The notes under the pieces were generated by a model. The model was not told the DNA's origin, searched no databases, and was given only the letters and a program-made list of their open reading frames with translations. Position numbers and translations under genes: made by a program. Source: Pseudarthrobacter sp. NIBRBAC000502770 (GTDB taxonomy: Bacteria; Actinomycetota; Actinomycetes; Actinomycetales; Micrococcaceae). Taken from it: a stretch of DNA of 64,000 nucleotides. Shown one piece after another: positions 43,457-53,097 of the stretch; position 1 is the stretch's first letter; every line of letters begins with the position of its first letter. The stretch lies in the NCBI RefSeq assembly GCF_006517815.1, contig NZ_CP041198.1:2604001-2668000 (forward strand), given 5' to 3'.

Positions 43457-44668
43457 ATGCCTGAACCGGTTCCGGCCACTCCCCAGCTGCTGCGCCGCGT
43501 CAGTGCCGGCGCGGTCCTGGAGTTCATGCGCGCCTCGGAGGCCGTGACGGTCACCGAGGTCATGGCCGCCACCGGGCTAACACGGGCAACCACCATCGCC
43601 GTCTGCGAAGACCTGGTACGGCGGGGCTGGATCCTGGAGCTGGAGAACCAGCGTGAATTCGGCGGATACCTGAAGGGCCGCCCCGCCCGGCGTTTCGAAC
43701 TCAACGAGCGGGCCGGCGTGGTGCTGGGCATGGACATCGGGTATTCCAAGGTCACCGTGGTGGTGTCCGACCTGCGCGGCACCACCCTGGGACGGTCCAG
43801 CCGCCCCTTCCAGGCCGGGGAGGTGGGTTCGCAGGAACGGATCGCCTTCATTGACGGCGTTGCCATGACTGCCCTGCGCTCGGCCGGAACGGAACCGGAG
43901 CGGGTGCTGGCCGCCTGTGCCGGGGTTGCCGCGCCCGTGGACCGGCACGGCGAGGTGGTGGCCACGCAGGAGTTCTGGGGACTGTTCGACCTGGGGCTGC
44001 GGCCCGCGCTCAAGGCAGCCCGCGGGTGGACCGTCCTGCTGGAGAACGACGCGAACCTCGCCGCCCTCGGCGACCGGTGGCAGGGAGCGGCTGCCGGCGT
44101 CGACGACGTCGTGGTGATCCTGGCCAGTGAGCGGCTGGGTTCGGGCATCGTGGAGGGTGGACGGCTGGTCCACGGCACCAGTGGGAGTGCCGGCGAACTC
44201 GCCTACCTGAACCTGGTGGAAGGCGTGGGCGACACCTACGGCATCGCCCACCTGGCGCGAACCTGGGCCGCGGAAGCACTGGACACCGCCACCCCCACCG
44301 CCCTCCGGGCATTCCAGCCCGGACGGGTGGAGGCCGAACAGGTCTTCGCCGCCGCCGGCCAGGGCGATGCCGTGGCGCTGGACATCCTCGACCGGCTCGC
44401 GGACAGGATGGCACGGGTGGTGGGCACCGTGGCCACCATGCTCAATCCGGAACTGGTGGTGCTTGGCGGCGGCGTTGCGGATTCCGCCCACGTGCTCCTG
44501 GCCCCGATCAGTGAGCGCCTTGCCGGGTACACAGCCACCCCCGCACGGGTGGCGGCATCGCCGCTGGGCGATGCCATTGTCACCGTGGGCGCGGTGCGCT
44601 GCGCCCTGGACTACGTGGAGAAGAACTCACTGGACCTGGTGCTCGCAGGGCGCGCCGCTCCGGCCTGA
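43457..44668 (+). CDS. ROK-family transcriptional regulator
   Basis: A protein of about 403 residues with an N-terminal winged helix (about 10-75, VTVTEVMAATGLTRATTIAV) and a ROK sugar-kinase-like domain (VVLGMDIGYSKVTVVV; LLENDANLAALGDRW). The Cys-x-Cys-Gly zinc motif expected after the SGSAGELAYL segment is missing, unusual for NagC/Mlc-like members. The ATG at 43457 has GGAAGG upstream; the longer frame runs back into the divergent gene. It probably controls the glucosidase/aldo-keto reductase operon in response to a sugar. Confidence 0.88.
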   Translation: MPEPVPATPQLLRRVSAGAVLEFMRASEAVTVTEVMAATGLTRATTIAVCEDLVRRGWILELENQREFGGYLKGRPARRFELNERAGVVLGMDIGYSKVTVVVSDLRGTTLGRSSRPFQAGEVGSQERIAFIDGVAMTALRSAGTEPERVLAACAGVAAPVDRHGEVVATQEFWGLFDLGLRPALKAARGWTVLLENDANLAALGDRWQGAAAGVDDVVVILASERLGSGIVEGGRLVHGTSGSAGELAYLNLVEGVGDTYGIAHLARTWAAEALDTATPTALRAFQPGRVEAEQVFAAAGQGDAVALDILDRLADRMARVVGTVATMLNPELVVLGGGVADSAHVLLAPISERLAGYTATPARVAASPLGDAIVTVGAVRCALDYVEKNSLDLVLAGRAAPA

Positions 44669-44675
44669 GGGGTTC

Positions 44676-46246
44676 CTACTCCGGCATGACCATGGTGCGC
44701 AGGTCCAGCTGCCTGAGCACCCGGTCGGCCACCTCGGGGTCCATGTCCGGCTCGTTGCGGGCTGCCACCACTTCCTGCCGGGCGGCGTCGAGCGCGATGG
44801 TCTGAACCGCGATGGCAAGCTCCCGTCCGCGCCGGCGCTTTTCCGCCAATGGTTCGTTCCGCAGGCTGCCGTCCGTCAGTTCTGCGCGCAGGCGCTGCAT
44901 CCGTTCCTTGACCAGCTTCACCTTTTCCGGCGGCAGGTCCGTCATCAGGTCATGCTGCTTCAGGGCCGCAACGGCGGCCGCCTGGGCGCGGGCGGCAAGC
45001 AGCCGGACAGCGTCGCGTTCCGCTGTTCCATCCTCGGAGGCCTTCAGGACACGCATCAGCCAGGGCAGGGTCAGGCCCGGAAGGACCAGCGTGGCAAGCA
45101 GCACCGCGCAGGCAATGACCAGGAGGTAGTCCCGGCCCGGGAACGGCGTGCCGTCCGCCAGGGTCAGCGGCAGTGCCAGGGCCAGCGCCAGGGTGGCCAG
45201 GCCCCGCATGCCGCACCAGGTGAGGATCAGGACCTCTTTCAGGGACGTTGGCTGGAGGAGGTTCTTCCGTTTCCGGGCGCCCAGCGCCAAGACGCCCATC
45301 CACAGGAACCGGACCGCGAAAACCAGCACGCAGACCAGCGCGGACACCCCGATCATGCCGAAGATCCCGCTTCCTTCATCACGGATGACACGGCGGATTT
45401 CCAGGCCCACCAGGCCGAACGCGAGACCGGTCACCAGCAGCTCCACCACATCCCAGAAGGCATTGCGGGAGACGCGCTCCGCCGCGTCCTGGGGCGGGCG
45501 TGGCGCTGCATTTCGAGGGCGGTGACCACCACGGCGATAACCCCGGAGGCGTGCACCTCCTCGGCGAGGATGTAGGCGGCGAAGGGGACCACCAGCGTCA
45601 CCGCGCTGCGGGCCACCATGGAAGTGACCAGCCGGGTGACCAACGCGATCAGCCAGCCCATGGCCACGCCCACCAGGACGGCGAGCGCGGCGCCCAGCAG
45701 GAACTGGAGGACGACGTCGGGCCCTACCTTGGTGCCTCCCACGGCGGCGGCCACGGCCGCCTGGAAGATCACGATGGCGGCAGCGTCGTTGAAGAGCCCC
45801 TCGCTTTGGAGGACGGAGATGAGGCGGCGGGGCATGTGCACGCGGCCCGCCACCGAGTCCACCGCCACCGGATCCGGGGGCGCCACCATGGCGCCGAGCG
45901 CGATGGCGGCGGGTACTCCGATGCCGGGAACCATCAGCCACGCTGCGCCGGCCACCACGGCGGTACTGATCACCACCAGCGCCACGGCCAGCATGATCAG
46001 GGTCCGCCACCGGACGCGGAACACCGCCCAGGAACTCCGCTGGGCGGTGGCGAACAGCAGCGGCGGCAGGAAGATGGGCAGGATCAGCCCGGGTTCGATT
46101 TCCAGGTCGGGGAAGCCCGGAATGAACGTCAGCGCAGCCGCCAGGAGCAGCATCAGGACCGGGTAGGGCAACCGGAGCCTGTCCCCCAGGCCCACGGCCA
46201 CCACGGTGGCCAGCAGCAGTCCGACAATGAGTGCGAGCTGGTCCAT
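44676..46246 (-). pseudogene. CPA1 Na+/H+ antiporter (NhaP type), frameshifted
   Basis: The N-terminal piece (46246 to about 45490) encodes nine or so spans with the CPA1 segments VAPPDPVAVDSVAGRVHMPRRL and SEGLFNDAAAIVIF, containing the ion-binding Asp. After about 45490 the frame changes and the rest (AERVSRNAFWDVVELLVTG to the C-terminus) continues in another frame. One extra base in the G4 run at 45491-45494 would restore a 523-residue protein. The C-terminal part is a charged cytoplasmic tail. Sequence error, mutation, or reversible slippage cannot be told apart here. Confidence 0.75.
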
Positions 46247-46267
46247 AAGCCCCGTCCCCGCAGCCGG

Positions 46268-46924
46268 CTACGCGCGCGGTTCCAGTGCAGCCGCGACGGG
46301 CAGGGTGCCGTCGCGGAATTCGATGGTCCGGCCGGCGGTTTGGGGCAGGTCCAGGACGGCGGCCGCCACGATGGCCGTGTTGGCGCGGGAGGTATCCCGG
46401 CCCCCAACGGGTGAGGGGTCGACGTCGATCAGTCCCGTTCCGGGCTTGTCTGTCAGGGCACCCGGGCCCAGGATGGTCCAGTCCAGGCTGGTGCCGCGCA
46501 GGTACTCGTCCGCGGCCGCCTTGGCCTCGGCATACGCGAAGAAACTGTTGTCCTCGGGCACCCCGTGGTCCTTGCCGGCACCAAAGTAGGAAACCATGAC
46601 GTACCGGTCCACGCCGGCCTGGGCCGCTGCGTCCATCGAACGGATGGCAGCATCCCGGTCCACCGCGTAGGTGCGCTCCGGGTTGCCGCCGCCGGCGCCG
46701 GCGGACCAGACCACGGCGTCGTGCCCGGCCAAGGCGCCGGCGATGGCCACCGTCGTCGAATTCTCCACGTCGAGGACCAGCGGCGTGGCGCCGGTGCCGG
46801 TGACGTCGGCTGCGTGGTCCGGGTTGCGGATGAACGAGGTGACGGAATGGCCCTCGCCGGTGAGGAGTGCGGACAGGAGGAGGGCCACTTTTCCGTGGCC
46901 GCCGATGATGGCGATGCGTGTCAT
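46268..46924 (-). CDS. NAD(P)-binding atypical SDR protein
   Basis: A protein of about 218 residues with the Rossmann loop IAIIGGHGKVALLLSALL at its N-terminus, then VVWSAGAGGG and YFGAGKDHGVPEDNSFFAYA. No full Tyr-x3-Lys active site is clear, as in atypical SDRs of the NmrA/BVR-B group. The ATG at 46924 is preferred; the longer frame begins inside the narG leader. It is divergent from narG. Confidence 0.82.
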   Translation of the reverse strand: MTRIAIIGGHGKVALLLSALLTGEGHSVTSFIRNPDHAADVTGTGATPLVLDVENSTTVAIAGALAGHDAVVWSAGAGGGNPERTYAVDRDAAIRSMDAAAQAGVDRYVMVSYFGAGKDHGVPEDNSFFAYAEAKAAADEYLRGTSLDWTILGPGALTDKPGTGLIDVDPSPVGGRDTSRANTAIVAAAVLDLPQTAGRTIEFRDGTLPVAAALEPRA

Positions 46925-46970
46925 GCACCCATTCTGCCCGCATCGCGGATAACTGCAGAAGCCATTTGCC

Positions 46971-47000
46971 CCTGAACAGGGCCTTTGGGCCCTGTTCGGG
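46971..47000. promoter_or_regulatory. inverted repeat upstream of narG
   Basis: Two 13-base arms (46971-46983 and 46988-47000, one mismatch) surround TTTG; the core reads GAACAGGGCC and its complement. It sits 28 bases before the narG start and between divergent genes, so it is not a terminator of either. It is a candidate operator or a 5' mRNA hairpin. Confidence 0.5.
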
Positions 47001-47028
47001 CTTTCCGGCCCCCACCTAGCTTGGGGGC

Positions 47029-50000
47029 ATGGCTGCCGGACCCCATGCGGGGTTAGATGGACCCGCATCAGAAGCAATGTTGAAGCTGGGCCGTTTCTTC
47101 ACGCGGTGGGACCAGACGGACGACGGCAGGGCGGTGTTCAGGGAGGGCGGCCGCAAGGGTGACATCTTCTACCGGGACCGCTGGAGCCACGACAAGGTGG
47201 TCCGCTCCACCCACGGGGTGAACTGCACCGGCTCCTGTTCCTGGAAGGTGTACGTCAAGGACGGCATCATCACCTGGGAATCCCAGCAGACCGATTACCC
47301 GTCGGTGGGCCCCGACAGTCCCGAATACGAACCAAGAGGCTGCCCCCGCGGGGCGGCCTTTTCCTGGTATACCTACTCCCCCACCCGGGTGCGGTTTCCG
47401 TACGCCCGGGGCGTCCTGGTGGAGATGTACCGGGAGGCCAAGGCGCGCCTGGGCGACCCGGTCCTCGCTTTCGCGGAGATCGCAGCGGACCCGGAGAAAC
47501 GCCGCCGCTACCAGCAGGCCCGCGGCAAGGGCGGACTGGTGCGGGTGTCGTGGCAGGAAGCCATCGAGATCGCCGCCGCAGGGCACGTCAACACCATCAA
47601 GACGTATGGCCCTGACCGGTGCGCCGGTTTTTCGCCCATCCCGGCCATGTCCATGGTGTCCCACGCGGTGGGGACACGCTTCATCCAGCTCATCGGCGGG
47701 GTGATGACCTCCTTCTACGACTGGTACGCCGATCTGCCCGTCGCAAGCCCGCAGGTGTTCGGTGACCAGACCGACGTTCCCGAATCCGGGGACTGGTGGG
47801 ACGCCCGCTACCTCGTGATGTGGGGTTCCAACGTTCCGGTGACCCGGACGCCTGACGCGCACTGGATGACAGAGGTCCGGTACCGCGGCACCAAGGTGGT
47901 CACCGTCAGCCCCGACTATGCGGACAACACGAAGTTCGCCGACGAATGGCTGCCGGCGCAGGCAGGAACGGACGCCGCCCTGGCCATGGCCATGGGGCAC
48001 GTGCTGCTCAAGGAATTCTTCGTGGACAGGGACGTGCCGTTCTTCACCGACTACGTGAAGCAGTACACGGACCTGCCCTTCCTGGTCAGGCTGGAAAGGA
48101 ACGACGGCGGCGCCCTGACGCCGTCGAAATTCCTCACCGCCCTTGACGTCCCCGGCGAGTCCGGGGCTGAGGATGCGGCGTTCCGCACCGTCCTGTTCGA
48201 CCGGGCCGCCGGCCGCCCCGCCGTCCCCAACGGGTCGATGGGGTTCCGCTATTCCGGCAGCGGGGAAGGCAAGTGGAACCTGGACCTCGAGGGCATCGAA
48301 CCTGCGTTGTCCCTCCGTGAAGTATCCGGGGAAAACGCCGAAATCCTGCTCCCCTGCTTCGAGGACGCCGGCGGCGAAGGCAGCATCCTGCGCAGGGGCG
48401 TCCCGGTAATGGAGGTGGGCGGCCATCTGGTAACCACCGTGTTCGACCTGATGCTGGCCCAATACGGCGTGGGCCGGGACGGCCTGCCCGGCGAGTGGGC
48501 GGCCGGCTACGACGACGCCGCCACCCCGTACACGCCGGCCTGGCAGGAGGAGATCACCAGCGTCCCCGCACAGGCCTGCATCCGGGTGGCACGCGAGTTC
48601 GCCCGCAACGCCGAGCAGTCCAAAGGCCGCTCCATGATCATCATGGGGGCAGGCATCTGCCAATGGTTCCACGGCGACACCACCTACCGGGCGGTGCTGG
48701 CACTGGTGATGCTCACCGGCTGCATGGGCCGCAACGGCGGCGGCTGGGCGCATTACGTGGGCCAGGAAAAAACCCGGCCCATCACCGGCTGGGTGTCACT
48801 GGCCAACGCCCTGGACTGGTCACGGCCGCCGCGGACCATGACGGGCACCAGCTACTGGTACATGCACACGGACCAGTGGCGGCAGGACGGATACTCCGCC
48901 GACGCCCTCAAGTCACCCCTGTCCACCGGCAAGCTGGACGGCATGCACACGGCGGACGCCATCGCCCAGTCCGCCCGGTTGGGCTGGATGCCGTTCTACC
49001 CGCAGTTCGACCGCAATCCCTTGGACGTGGCGGACGAGGCGGAGGCCGCCGTCGCCGCCGGGACAGCCGCGGACACACCCGCCTACATCGCCGAATCGTT
49101 GAAGAACCGCTCCCTCAACCCTGCCATCGAGGATGTGGATGCCCCGGCCAACTGGCCGCGGACCCTGGTGCTGTGGCGGTCCAACCTGTTCGGCTCCTCG
49201 GCCAAGGGCAACGAGTATTTCCTCCGCAACCTGCTGGGAACCCACAACAACGTCCTGGGCGGGGACAGCGCGGAGGAACTCAAACCCCGGGACGTGGCCT
49301 GGCACAGGCAAGCGCCGGAGGGAAAGCTGGACCTCCTGGTCTCCGCCGACTTCCGGATGACGTCCACCACGCTGCTGTCCGACGTCGTGTTCCCGGCCGC
49401 CACCTGGTACGAAAAGCATGACCTTTCCTCCACGGACATGCACCCCTTCGTGCACGCCTTCAGCCCCGCGATCGATCCCCCTTGGGAAACCAAAACGGAC
49501 TTCGACATCTTCCACCTGCTGGCCCGGGAATTCTCCCGGCAGGCCAAGACCCACCTGGGCATCCGCCGCGACCTCGTGAGCATCCCGCTGCAGCACGACA
49601 CCCCGGGCCAGCTCGCCCAGCCCGGCGGCCGGGTCCGTGACTGGCGGGACCCGGACATCCCTGCCGAGCCTGGGCAAAACATGCCCGTCTTCTCCGTGGT
49701 GGAGCGGGACTACACGGCCATCGCGGACAAGCTCGCCGCCGTCGGACCGCTGGCCGGCAAGCTGGGCTTCACCGTCAAGAACGTCACGTACAAAATGGCC
49801 GGACCGCTGGCCCGGCTCAGCCACGCCAACGGAGTGATGCTCGGCGGGGCTGCGGACGGCCAGCCGGCCATGGACACCGATGCGAAGATGGCAGAGGCAA
49901 TCCTGGCATTCTCCGGCACCACCAACGGCGCCCTGTCCGTCCAGGGCTTCAAGGACCTCGAGGTCCGCACCGGACAGAAACTGGCGGACCTCGCGGAGGG

Positions 50001-50739
50001 TTCCGAGGAAAAGTTCATCACCTTCGCCCAGACCCAGGCGGGTCCGGTCCCGGTGATCACGTCCCCGGAGTGGTCAGGCTCGGAGACCGGAGGCCGGCGG
50101 TACGCCCCGTTCACCATCAACATCGAACGGCTCAAGCCCTTCCACACCCTCACCGGCAGGATGCATTTCTTCCTGGACCACGACTGGATGATCGACATCG
50201 GTGAAGCCCTTCCCATCTACCGGCCTCCGCTGGACATGCACCGGCTGTTCGGCGAACCCCGGCTCGGCTCCGACGGGGCCATGGAGGTGACGGTCCGGTA
50301 CCTGACGCCGCATTCCAAGTGGTCCATCCACTCCGAATACCAGGACAACCTGCTGATGCTCTCCCTGTCCCGCGGCGGCCCAACGGTCTGGATGAGCCCC
50401 GCCGACGCCGATGCCATCAAGGTCCGGGACAACGACTGGGTGGAGTGCACCAACGTCAACGGCGTGCTGGTGGCCCGCGCGATCGTCAGCCACCGCATGC
50501 CGGCGGGCGTGGTCTATGTCCACCACGCCCAGGAGCGCACCATCGACGTCCCGAAATCGGAAGCGACCGGGCGCCGCGGCGGAATCCACAATTCGGTGAC
50601 CCGGCTGCTGGTGAAACCCTCGCACCTGGCTGGCGGCTACGCGCAGCTGGCCTACGCGTTCAACTATCTTGGCCCCACCGGGAACCAGCGCGACATGGTG
50701 GCCACGGTGCGCCGCCGCTCGCAGGAGGTGCAGTACTGA
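47029..50739 (+). CDS. narG: respiratory nitrate reductase alpha subunit
   Basis: The catalytic subunit, 1236 residues, reducing nitrate to nitrite with a bis-MGD molybdenum cofactor. The N-terminal FS0 cluster segment is STHGVNCTGSCSWKVYVKDG. The Mo region YDWYADLPVASPQVFGDQTD contains the Asp ligand area, and SNVPVTRTPDAHWMTEVRY is typical. There is no twin-Arg signal of the usual form at the start, fitting a cytoplasmic-facing Nar. The stop overlaps the narH start by one base. Moco biosynthesis genes are not in the window. Confidence 0.97.
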   Translation: MAAGPHAGLDGPASEAMLKLGRFFTRWDQTDDGRAVFREGGRKGDIFYRDRWSHDKVVRSTHGVNCTGSCSWKVYVKDGIITWESQQTDYPSVGPDSPEYEPRGCPRGAAFSWYTYSPTRVRFPYARGVLVEMYREAKARLGDPVLAFAEIAADPEKRRRYQQARGKGGLVRVSWQEAIEIAAAGHVNTIKTYGPDRCAGFSPIPAMSMVSHAVGTRFIQLIGGVMTSFYDWYADLPVASPQVFGDQTDVPESGDWWDARYLVMWGSNVPVTRTPDAHWMTEVRYRGTKVVTVSPDYADNTKFADEWLPAQAGTDAALAMAMGHVLLKEFFVDRDVPFFTDYVKQYTDLPFLVRLERNDGGALTPSKFLTALDVPGESGAEDAAFRTVLFDRAAGRPAVPNGSMGFRYSGSGEGKWNLDLEGIEPALSLREVSGENAEILLPCFEDAGGEGSILRRGVPVMEVGGHLVTTVFDLMLAQYGVGRDGLPGEWAAGYDDAATPYTPAWQEEITSVPAQACIRVAREFARNAEQSKGRSMIIMGAGICQWFHGDTTYRAVLALVMLTGCMGRNGGGWAHYVGQEKTRPITGWVSLANALDWSRPPRTMTGTSYWYMHTDQWRQDGYSADALKSPLSTGKLDGMHTADAIAQSARLGWMPFYPQFDRNPLDVADEAEAAVAAGTAADTPAYIAESLKNRSLNPAIEDVDAPANWPRTLVLWRSNLFGSSAKGNEYFLRNLLGTHNNVLGGDSAEELKPRDVAWHRQAPEGKLDLLVSADFRMTSTTLLSDVVFPAATWYEKHDLSSTDMHPFVHAFSPAIDPPWETKTDFDIFHLLAREFSRQAKTHLGIRRDLVSIPLQHDTPGQLAQPGGRVRDWRDPDIPAEPGQNMPVFSVVERDYTAIADKLAAVGPLAGKLGFTVKNVTYKMAGPLARLSHANGVMLGGAADGQPAMDTDAKMAEAILAFSGTTNGALSVQGFKDLEVRTGQKLADLAEGSEEKFITFAQTQAGPVPVITSPEWSGSETGGRRYAPFTINIERLKPFHTLTGRMHFFLDHDWMIDIGEALPIYRPPLDMHRLFGEPRLGSDGAMEVTVRYLTPHSKWSIHSEYQDNLLMLSLSRGGPTVWMSPADADAIKVRDNDWVECTNVNGVLVARAIVSHRMPAGVVYVHHAQERTIDVPKSEATGRRGGIHNSVTRLLVKPSHLAGGYAQLAYAFNYLGPTGNQRDMVATVRRRSQEVQY

Positions 50740-52448
50740 TGCGGGTGATGGCCCAGATGGGCATGGTGATGAACCTGGACAAATGCATCGGCTGCCACAC
50801 GTGCTCGGTGACCTGCAAGCAGGCGTGGACCAACCGCGCCGGCATGGAATACGTGTGGTTCAACAATGTGGAGACCCGGCCCGGGCAGGGCTATCCGCGC
50901 CGGTATGAGGACCAGGAGCGCTGGTACGGCGGCTGGACCCTGAACCGGCGCGGCAAGCTGACGCTGAAGGCCGGCGGCAGGGTGAAGAAGCTCATCGGCA
51001 TCTTCGCCAGCCCCGTCCAGCCCGAGCTGAAGGACTACTACGAGCCGTGGACCTACGACTACAAGACCCTGGTGGACGCTCCGTTGGGCGACGACTTCCC
51101 CGTGGCCCGGCCGAAGTCCCTGATCACCGGCAAGGACACCAAGATCACCTGGTCCGCCAACTGGGATGATGATCTGGGCGGCGCCACCGAGCACGGGAAC
51201 CTGGACCCGATCGTGGCAAAGATCCGGCGTGAGTCCGAGGACAAGATCAAGTTCGCCTACGAGCAGACCTTCATGTTCTATCTCCCCCGGATCTGCGAGC
51301 ACTGCCTGAACCCCTCCTGCATGGCGTCCTGCCCGTCGGGTGCTATCTACAAGCGGGTGGAGGACGGGATTGTGCTGGTGGACCAGGACCGGTGCCGCGG
51401 CTGGCGCCAGTGCGTCACGGGCTGCCCGTACAAGAAGATCTATTTCAACCACAAGACCGGCAAGGCCGAGAAATGCACGTTCTGCTACCCCCGGGTGGAG
51501 GTCGGCCTGCCCACCGTGTGCTCCGAGACGTGCGTGGGCCGGCTGCGCTACCTGGGACTGTTTTTGTACGACGCCGATGCTGTCACCGCGGCAGCGTCGG
51601 TCACCGATCCGAGGGACCTCTACGACGCCCAGATGGACGTGTTGCTGGACCCCAACGATCCCCGCGTCCAGGCGGAGGCCCGGGCACAGGGCATCCCCGA
51701 GGACTGGCTGGACGCCGCCCGCCGGTCCCCCGTCTACGCCCTGGCCAAGGTGTACAAGGTGGCCTTGCCCCTGCATCCGGAGTACCGCACCATGCCCATG
51801 GTCTGGTACGTCCCGCCCCTCTCCCCCGTGGTGGACCTCCTCCGCGACCAGGGGCACGACGGCGAGGATCCCGGCAACCTGTTCGGCGCCATCGACGCCC
51901 TGCGGATCCCGGTGGAGTACCTCGCCGAGCTCTTCACTGCCGGGGATACGGAGCGGGTTACGGCCGTGCTGCGGAAGCTCGCGGCCATGCGGTCCTTCAT
52001 GCGCGGCATCAGCATGGGCGGGGACCCGGACGAGGCCATCCCGGAGTCCGTGGGCATGGACGGGCAAAGCATGTATGACATGTACCGGCTGATGGCCATC
52101 GCCAAGTACAGCGAACGCTATGTCATTCCCACGGCGCACCTTGAGCAGGCGCACGACCTGGAGGAGCTGGGCTGCTCGCTGGATTTCGACGGCGGACCGG
52201 GCATGCAGGACTCGGCCCCGTTTGGCGAGGCGAGCGGGCGGCCCGTCCCGGTGGCAGTGGACACGTTCAACGCCTTGCGGGACCGGCAGAGCTCGGACAC
52301 CATCGCCGAGGGGACGGGCCTGCGCGGGCGGGTGAACCTGCTGAACTGGGACGGCCGGGGCGCCCCGTCCGGACTCTTCCCGGACAAGCCCGCCCCGGAC
52401 AGGGGCCCGGCGCCGGACACCCTGGCCGGCGCCGAGGACGGGTCATGA
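50739..52448 (+). CDS. narH: respiratory nitrate reductase beta subunit
   Basis: The iron-sulfur subunit, about 569 residues. Four Cys clusters are visible: CIGCHTCSVTCK near the N-terminus; CEHCLNPSCMASCP; CRGWRQCVTGCP, where Trp replaces a Cys as expected for the 3Fe-4S centre; and CTFCYPR with CSETC. It passes electrons from NarI haem to NarG. The start at 50739 is chosen by overlap with narG and the MRVMAQMGMVMNLDK N-terminus. Confidence 0.97.
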   Translation: MRVMAQMGMVMNLDKCIGCHTCSVTCKQAWTNRAGMEYVWFNNVETRPGQGYPRRYEDQERWYGGWTLNRRGKLTLKAGGRVKKLIGIFASPVQPELKDYYEPWTYDYKTLVDAPLGDDFPVARPKSLITGKDTKITWSANWDDDLGGATEHGNLDPIVAKIRRESEDKIKFAYEQTFMFYLPRICEHCLNPSCMASCPSGAIYKRVEDGIVLVDQDRCRGWRQCVTGCPYKKIYFNHKTGKAEKCTFCYPRVEVGLPTVCSETCVGRLRYLGLFLYDADAVTAAASVTDPRDLYDAQMDVLLDPNDPRVQAEARAQGIPEDWLDAARRSPVYALAKVYKVALPLHPEYRTMPMVWYVPPLSPVVDLLRDQGHDGEDPGNLFGAIDALRIPVEYLAELFTAGDTERVTAVLRKLAAMRSFMRGISMGGDPDEAIPESVGMDGQSMYDMYRLMAIAKYSERYVIPTAHLEQAHDLEELGCSLDFDGGPGMQDSAPFGEASGRPVPVAVDTFNALRDRQSSDTIAEGTGLRGRVNLLNWDGRGAPSGLFPDKPAPDRGPAPDTLAGAEDGS

Positions 52449-53095
52449 AGCGGGCAAACATGGACCGGTCGACCGGGAACCGCCGCGACCAGGTGGTATA
52501 CCTTGCCGCAGCCTGGTGCCTGTCCTATCCGGATGGGGAACTGGTGGAGCGGGTCCCCCTGGTCCGGGCGGCGCTGTCCGAATTCCCCGGCGCACTGCCC
52601 GGGTTCGCGCCCGTGCTGGACCTCCTGGAAGCGACCCCGCCCATGGACCTGCAGGCCCAGTACGTCCGCGAATTCGATCTCGGCAGGCGGCACGCCCTGC
52701 ACCTGAGCTACTGGACGGACGGGGACACCCGGCGCCGCGGCGAAGTACTGGGCTACTTCAAGGAGGCCTACCGGCACAGCGGTGTCCTGGTGGACCTGGA
52801 CGGGGAGCTCCCGGACTACCTGCCGATGGTGCTCGAGTTCGCCGCCAGGGTGGATGGAGCCGCCGGCCGCGACCTGCTGCAGCGCTACCGGGCCAGCCTT
52901 GAGATGCTCCGGCTCGGGCTGCTGCGGGACAACCTGCCCCACGCCCGGATCCTGGCGGCCATCTGTGCCACGCTGCCGGGAAAGTCACCCCAGGACGAGC
53001 AGGAAGTGATGCGCATGGCCGGATACGGTCCGCCGACCGAAAGCGTGGGACTGGATCCCTACGACCCGCGGCTGCTCCCCGTCAGGAGGTCCTGA
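52445..53095 (+). CDS. narJ: nitrate reductase assembly chaperone
   Basis: A 216-residue NarJ, needed for molybdenum cofactor insertion and complex maturation. The fold is helical, with YVREFDLGRRHALHLSYWTDGDTRRRG as the family core. The ATG overlaps the narH stop by four bases and the stop is three bases before narI, so the operon is tight. Confidence 0.93.
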   Translation: MKRANMDRSTGNRRDQVVYLAAAWCLSYPDGELVERVPLVRAALSEFPGALPGFAPVLDLLEATPPMDLQAQYVREFDLGRRHALHLSYWTDGDTRRRGEVLGYFKEAYRHSGVLVDLDGELPDYLPMVLEFAARVDGAAGRDLLQRYRASLEMLRLGLLRDNLPHARILAAICATLPGKSPQDEQEVMRMAGYGPPTESVGLDPYDPRLLPVRRS

Positions 53096-53097
53096 CC

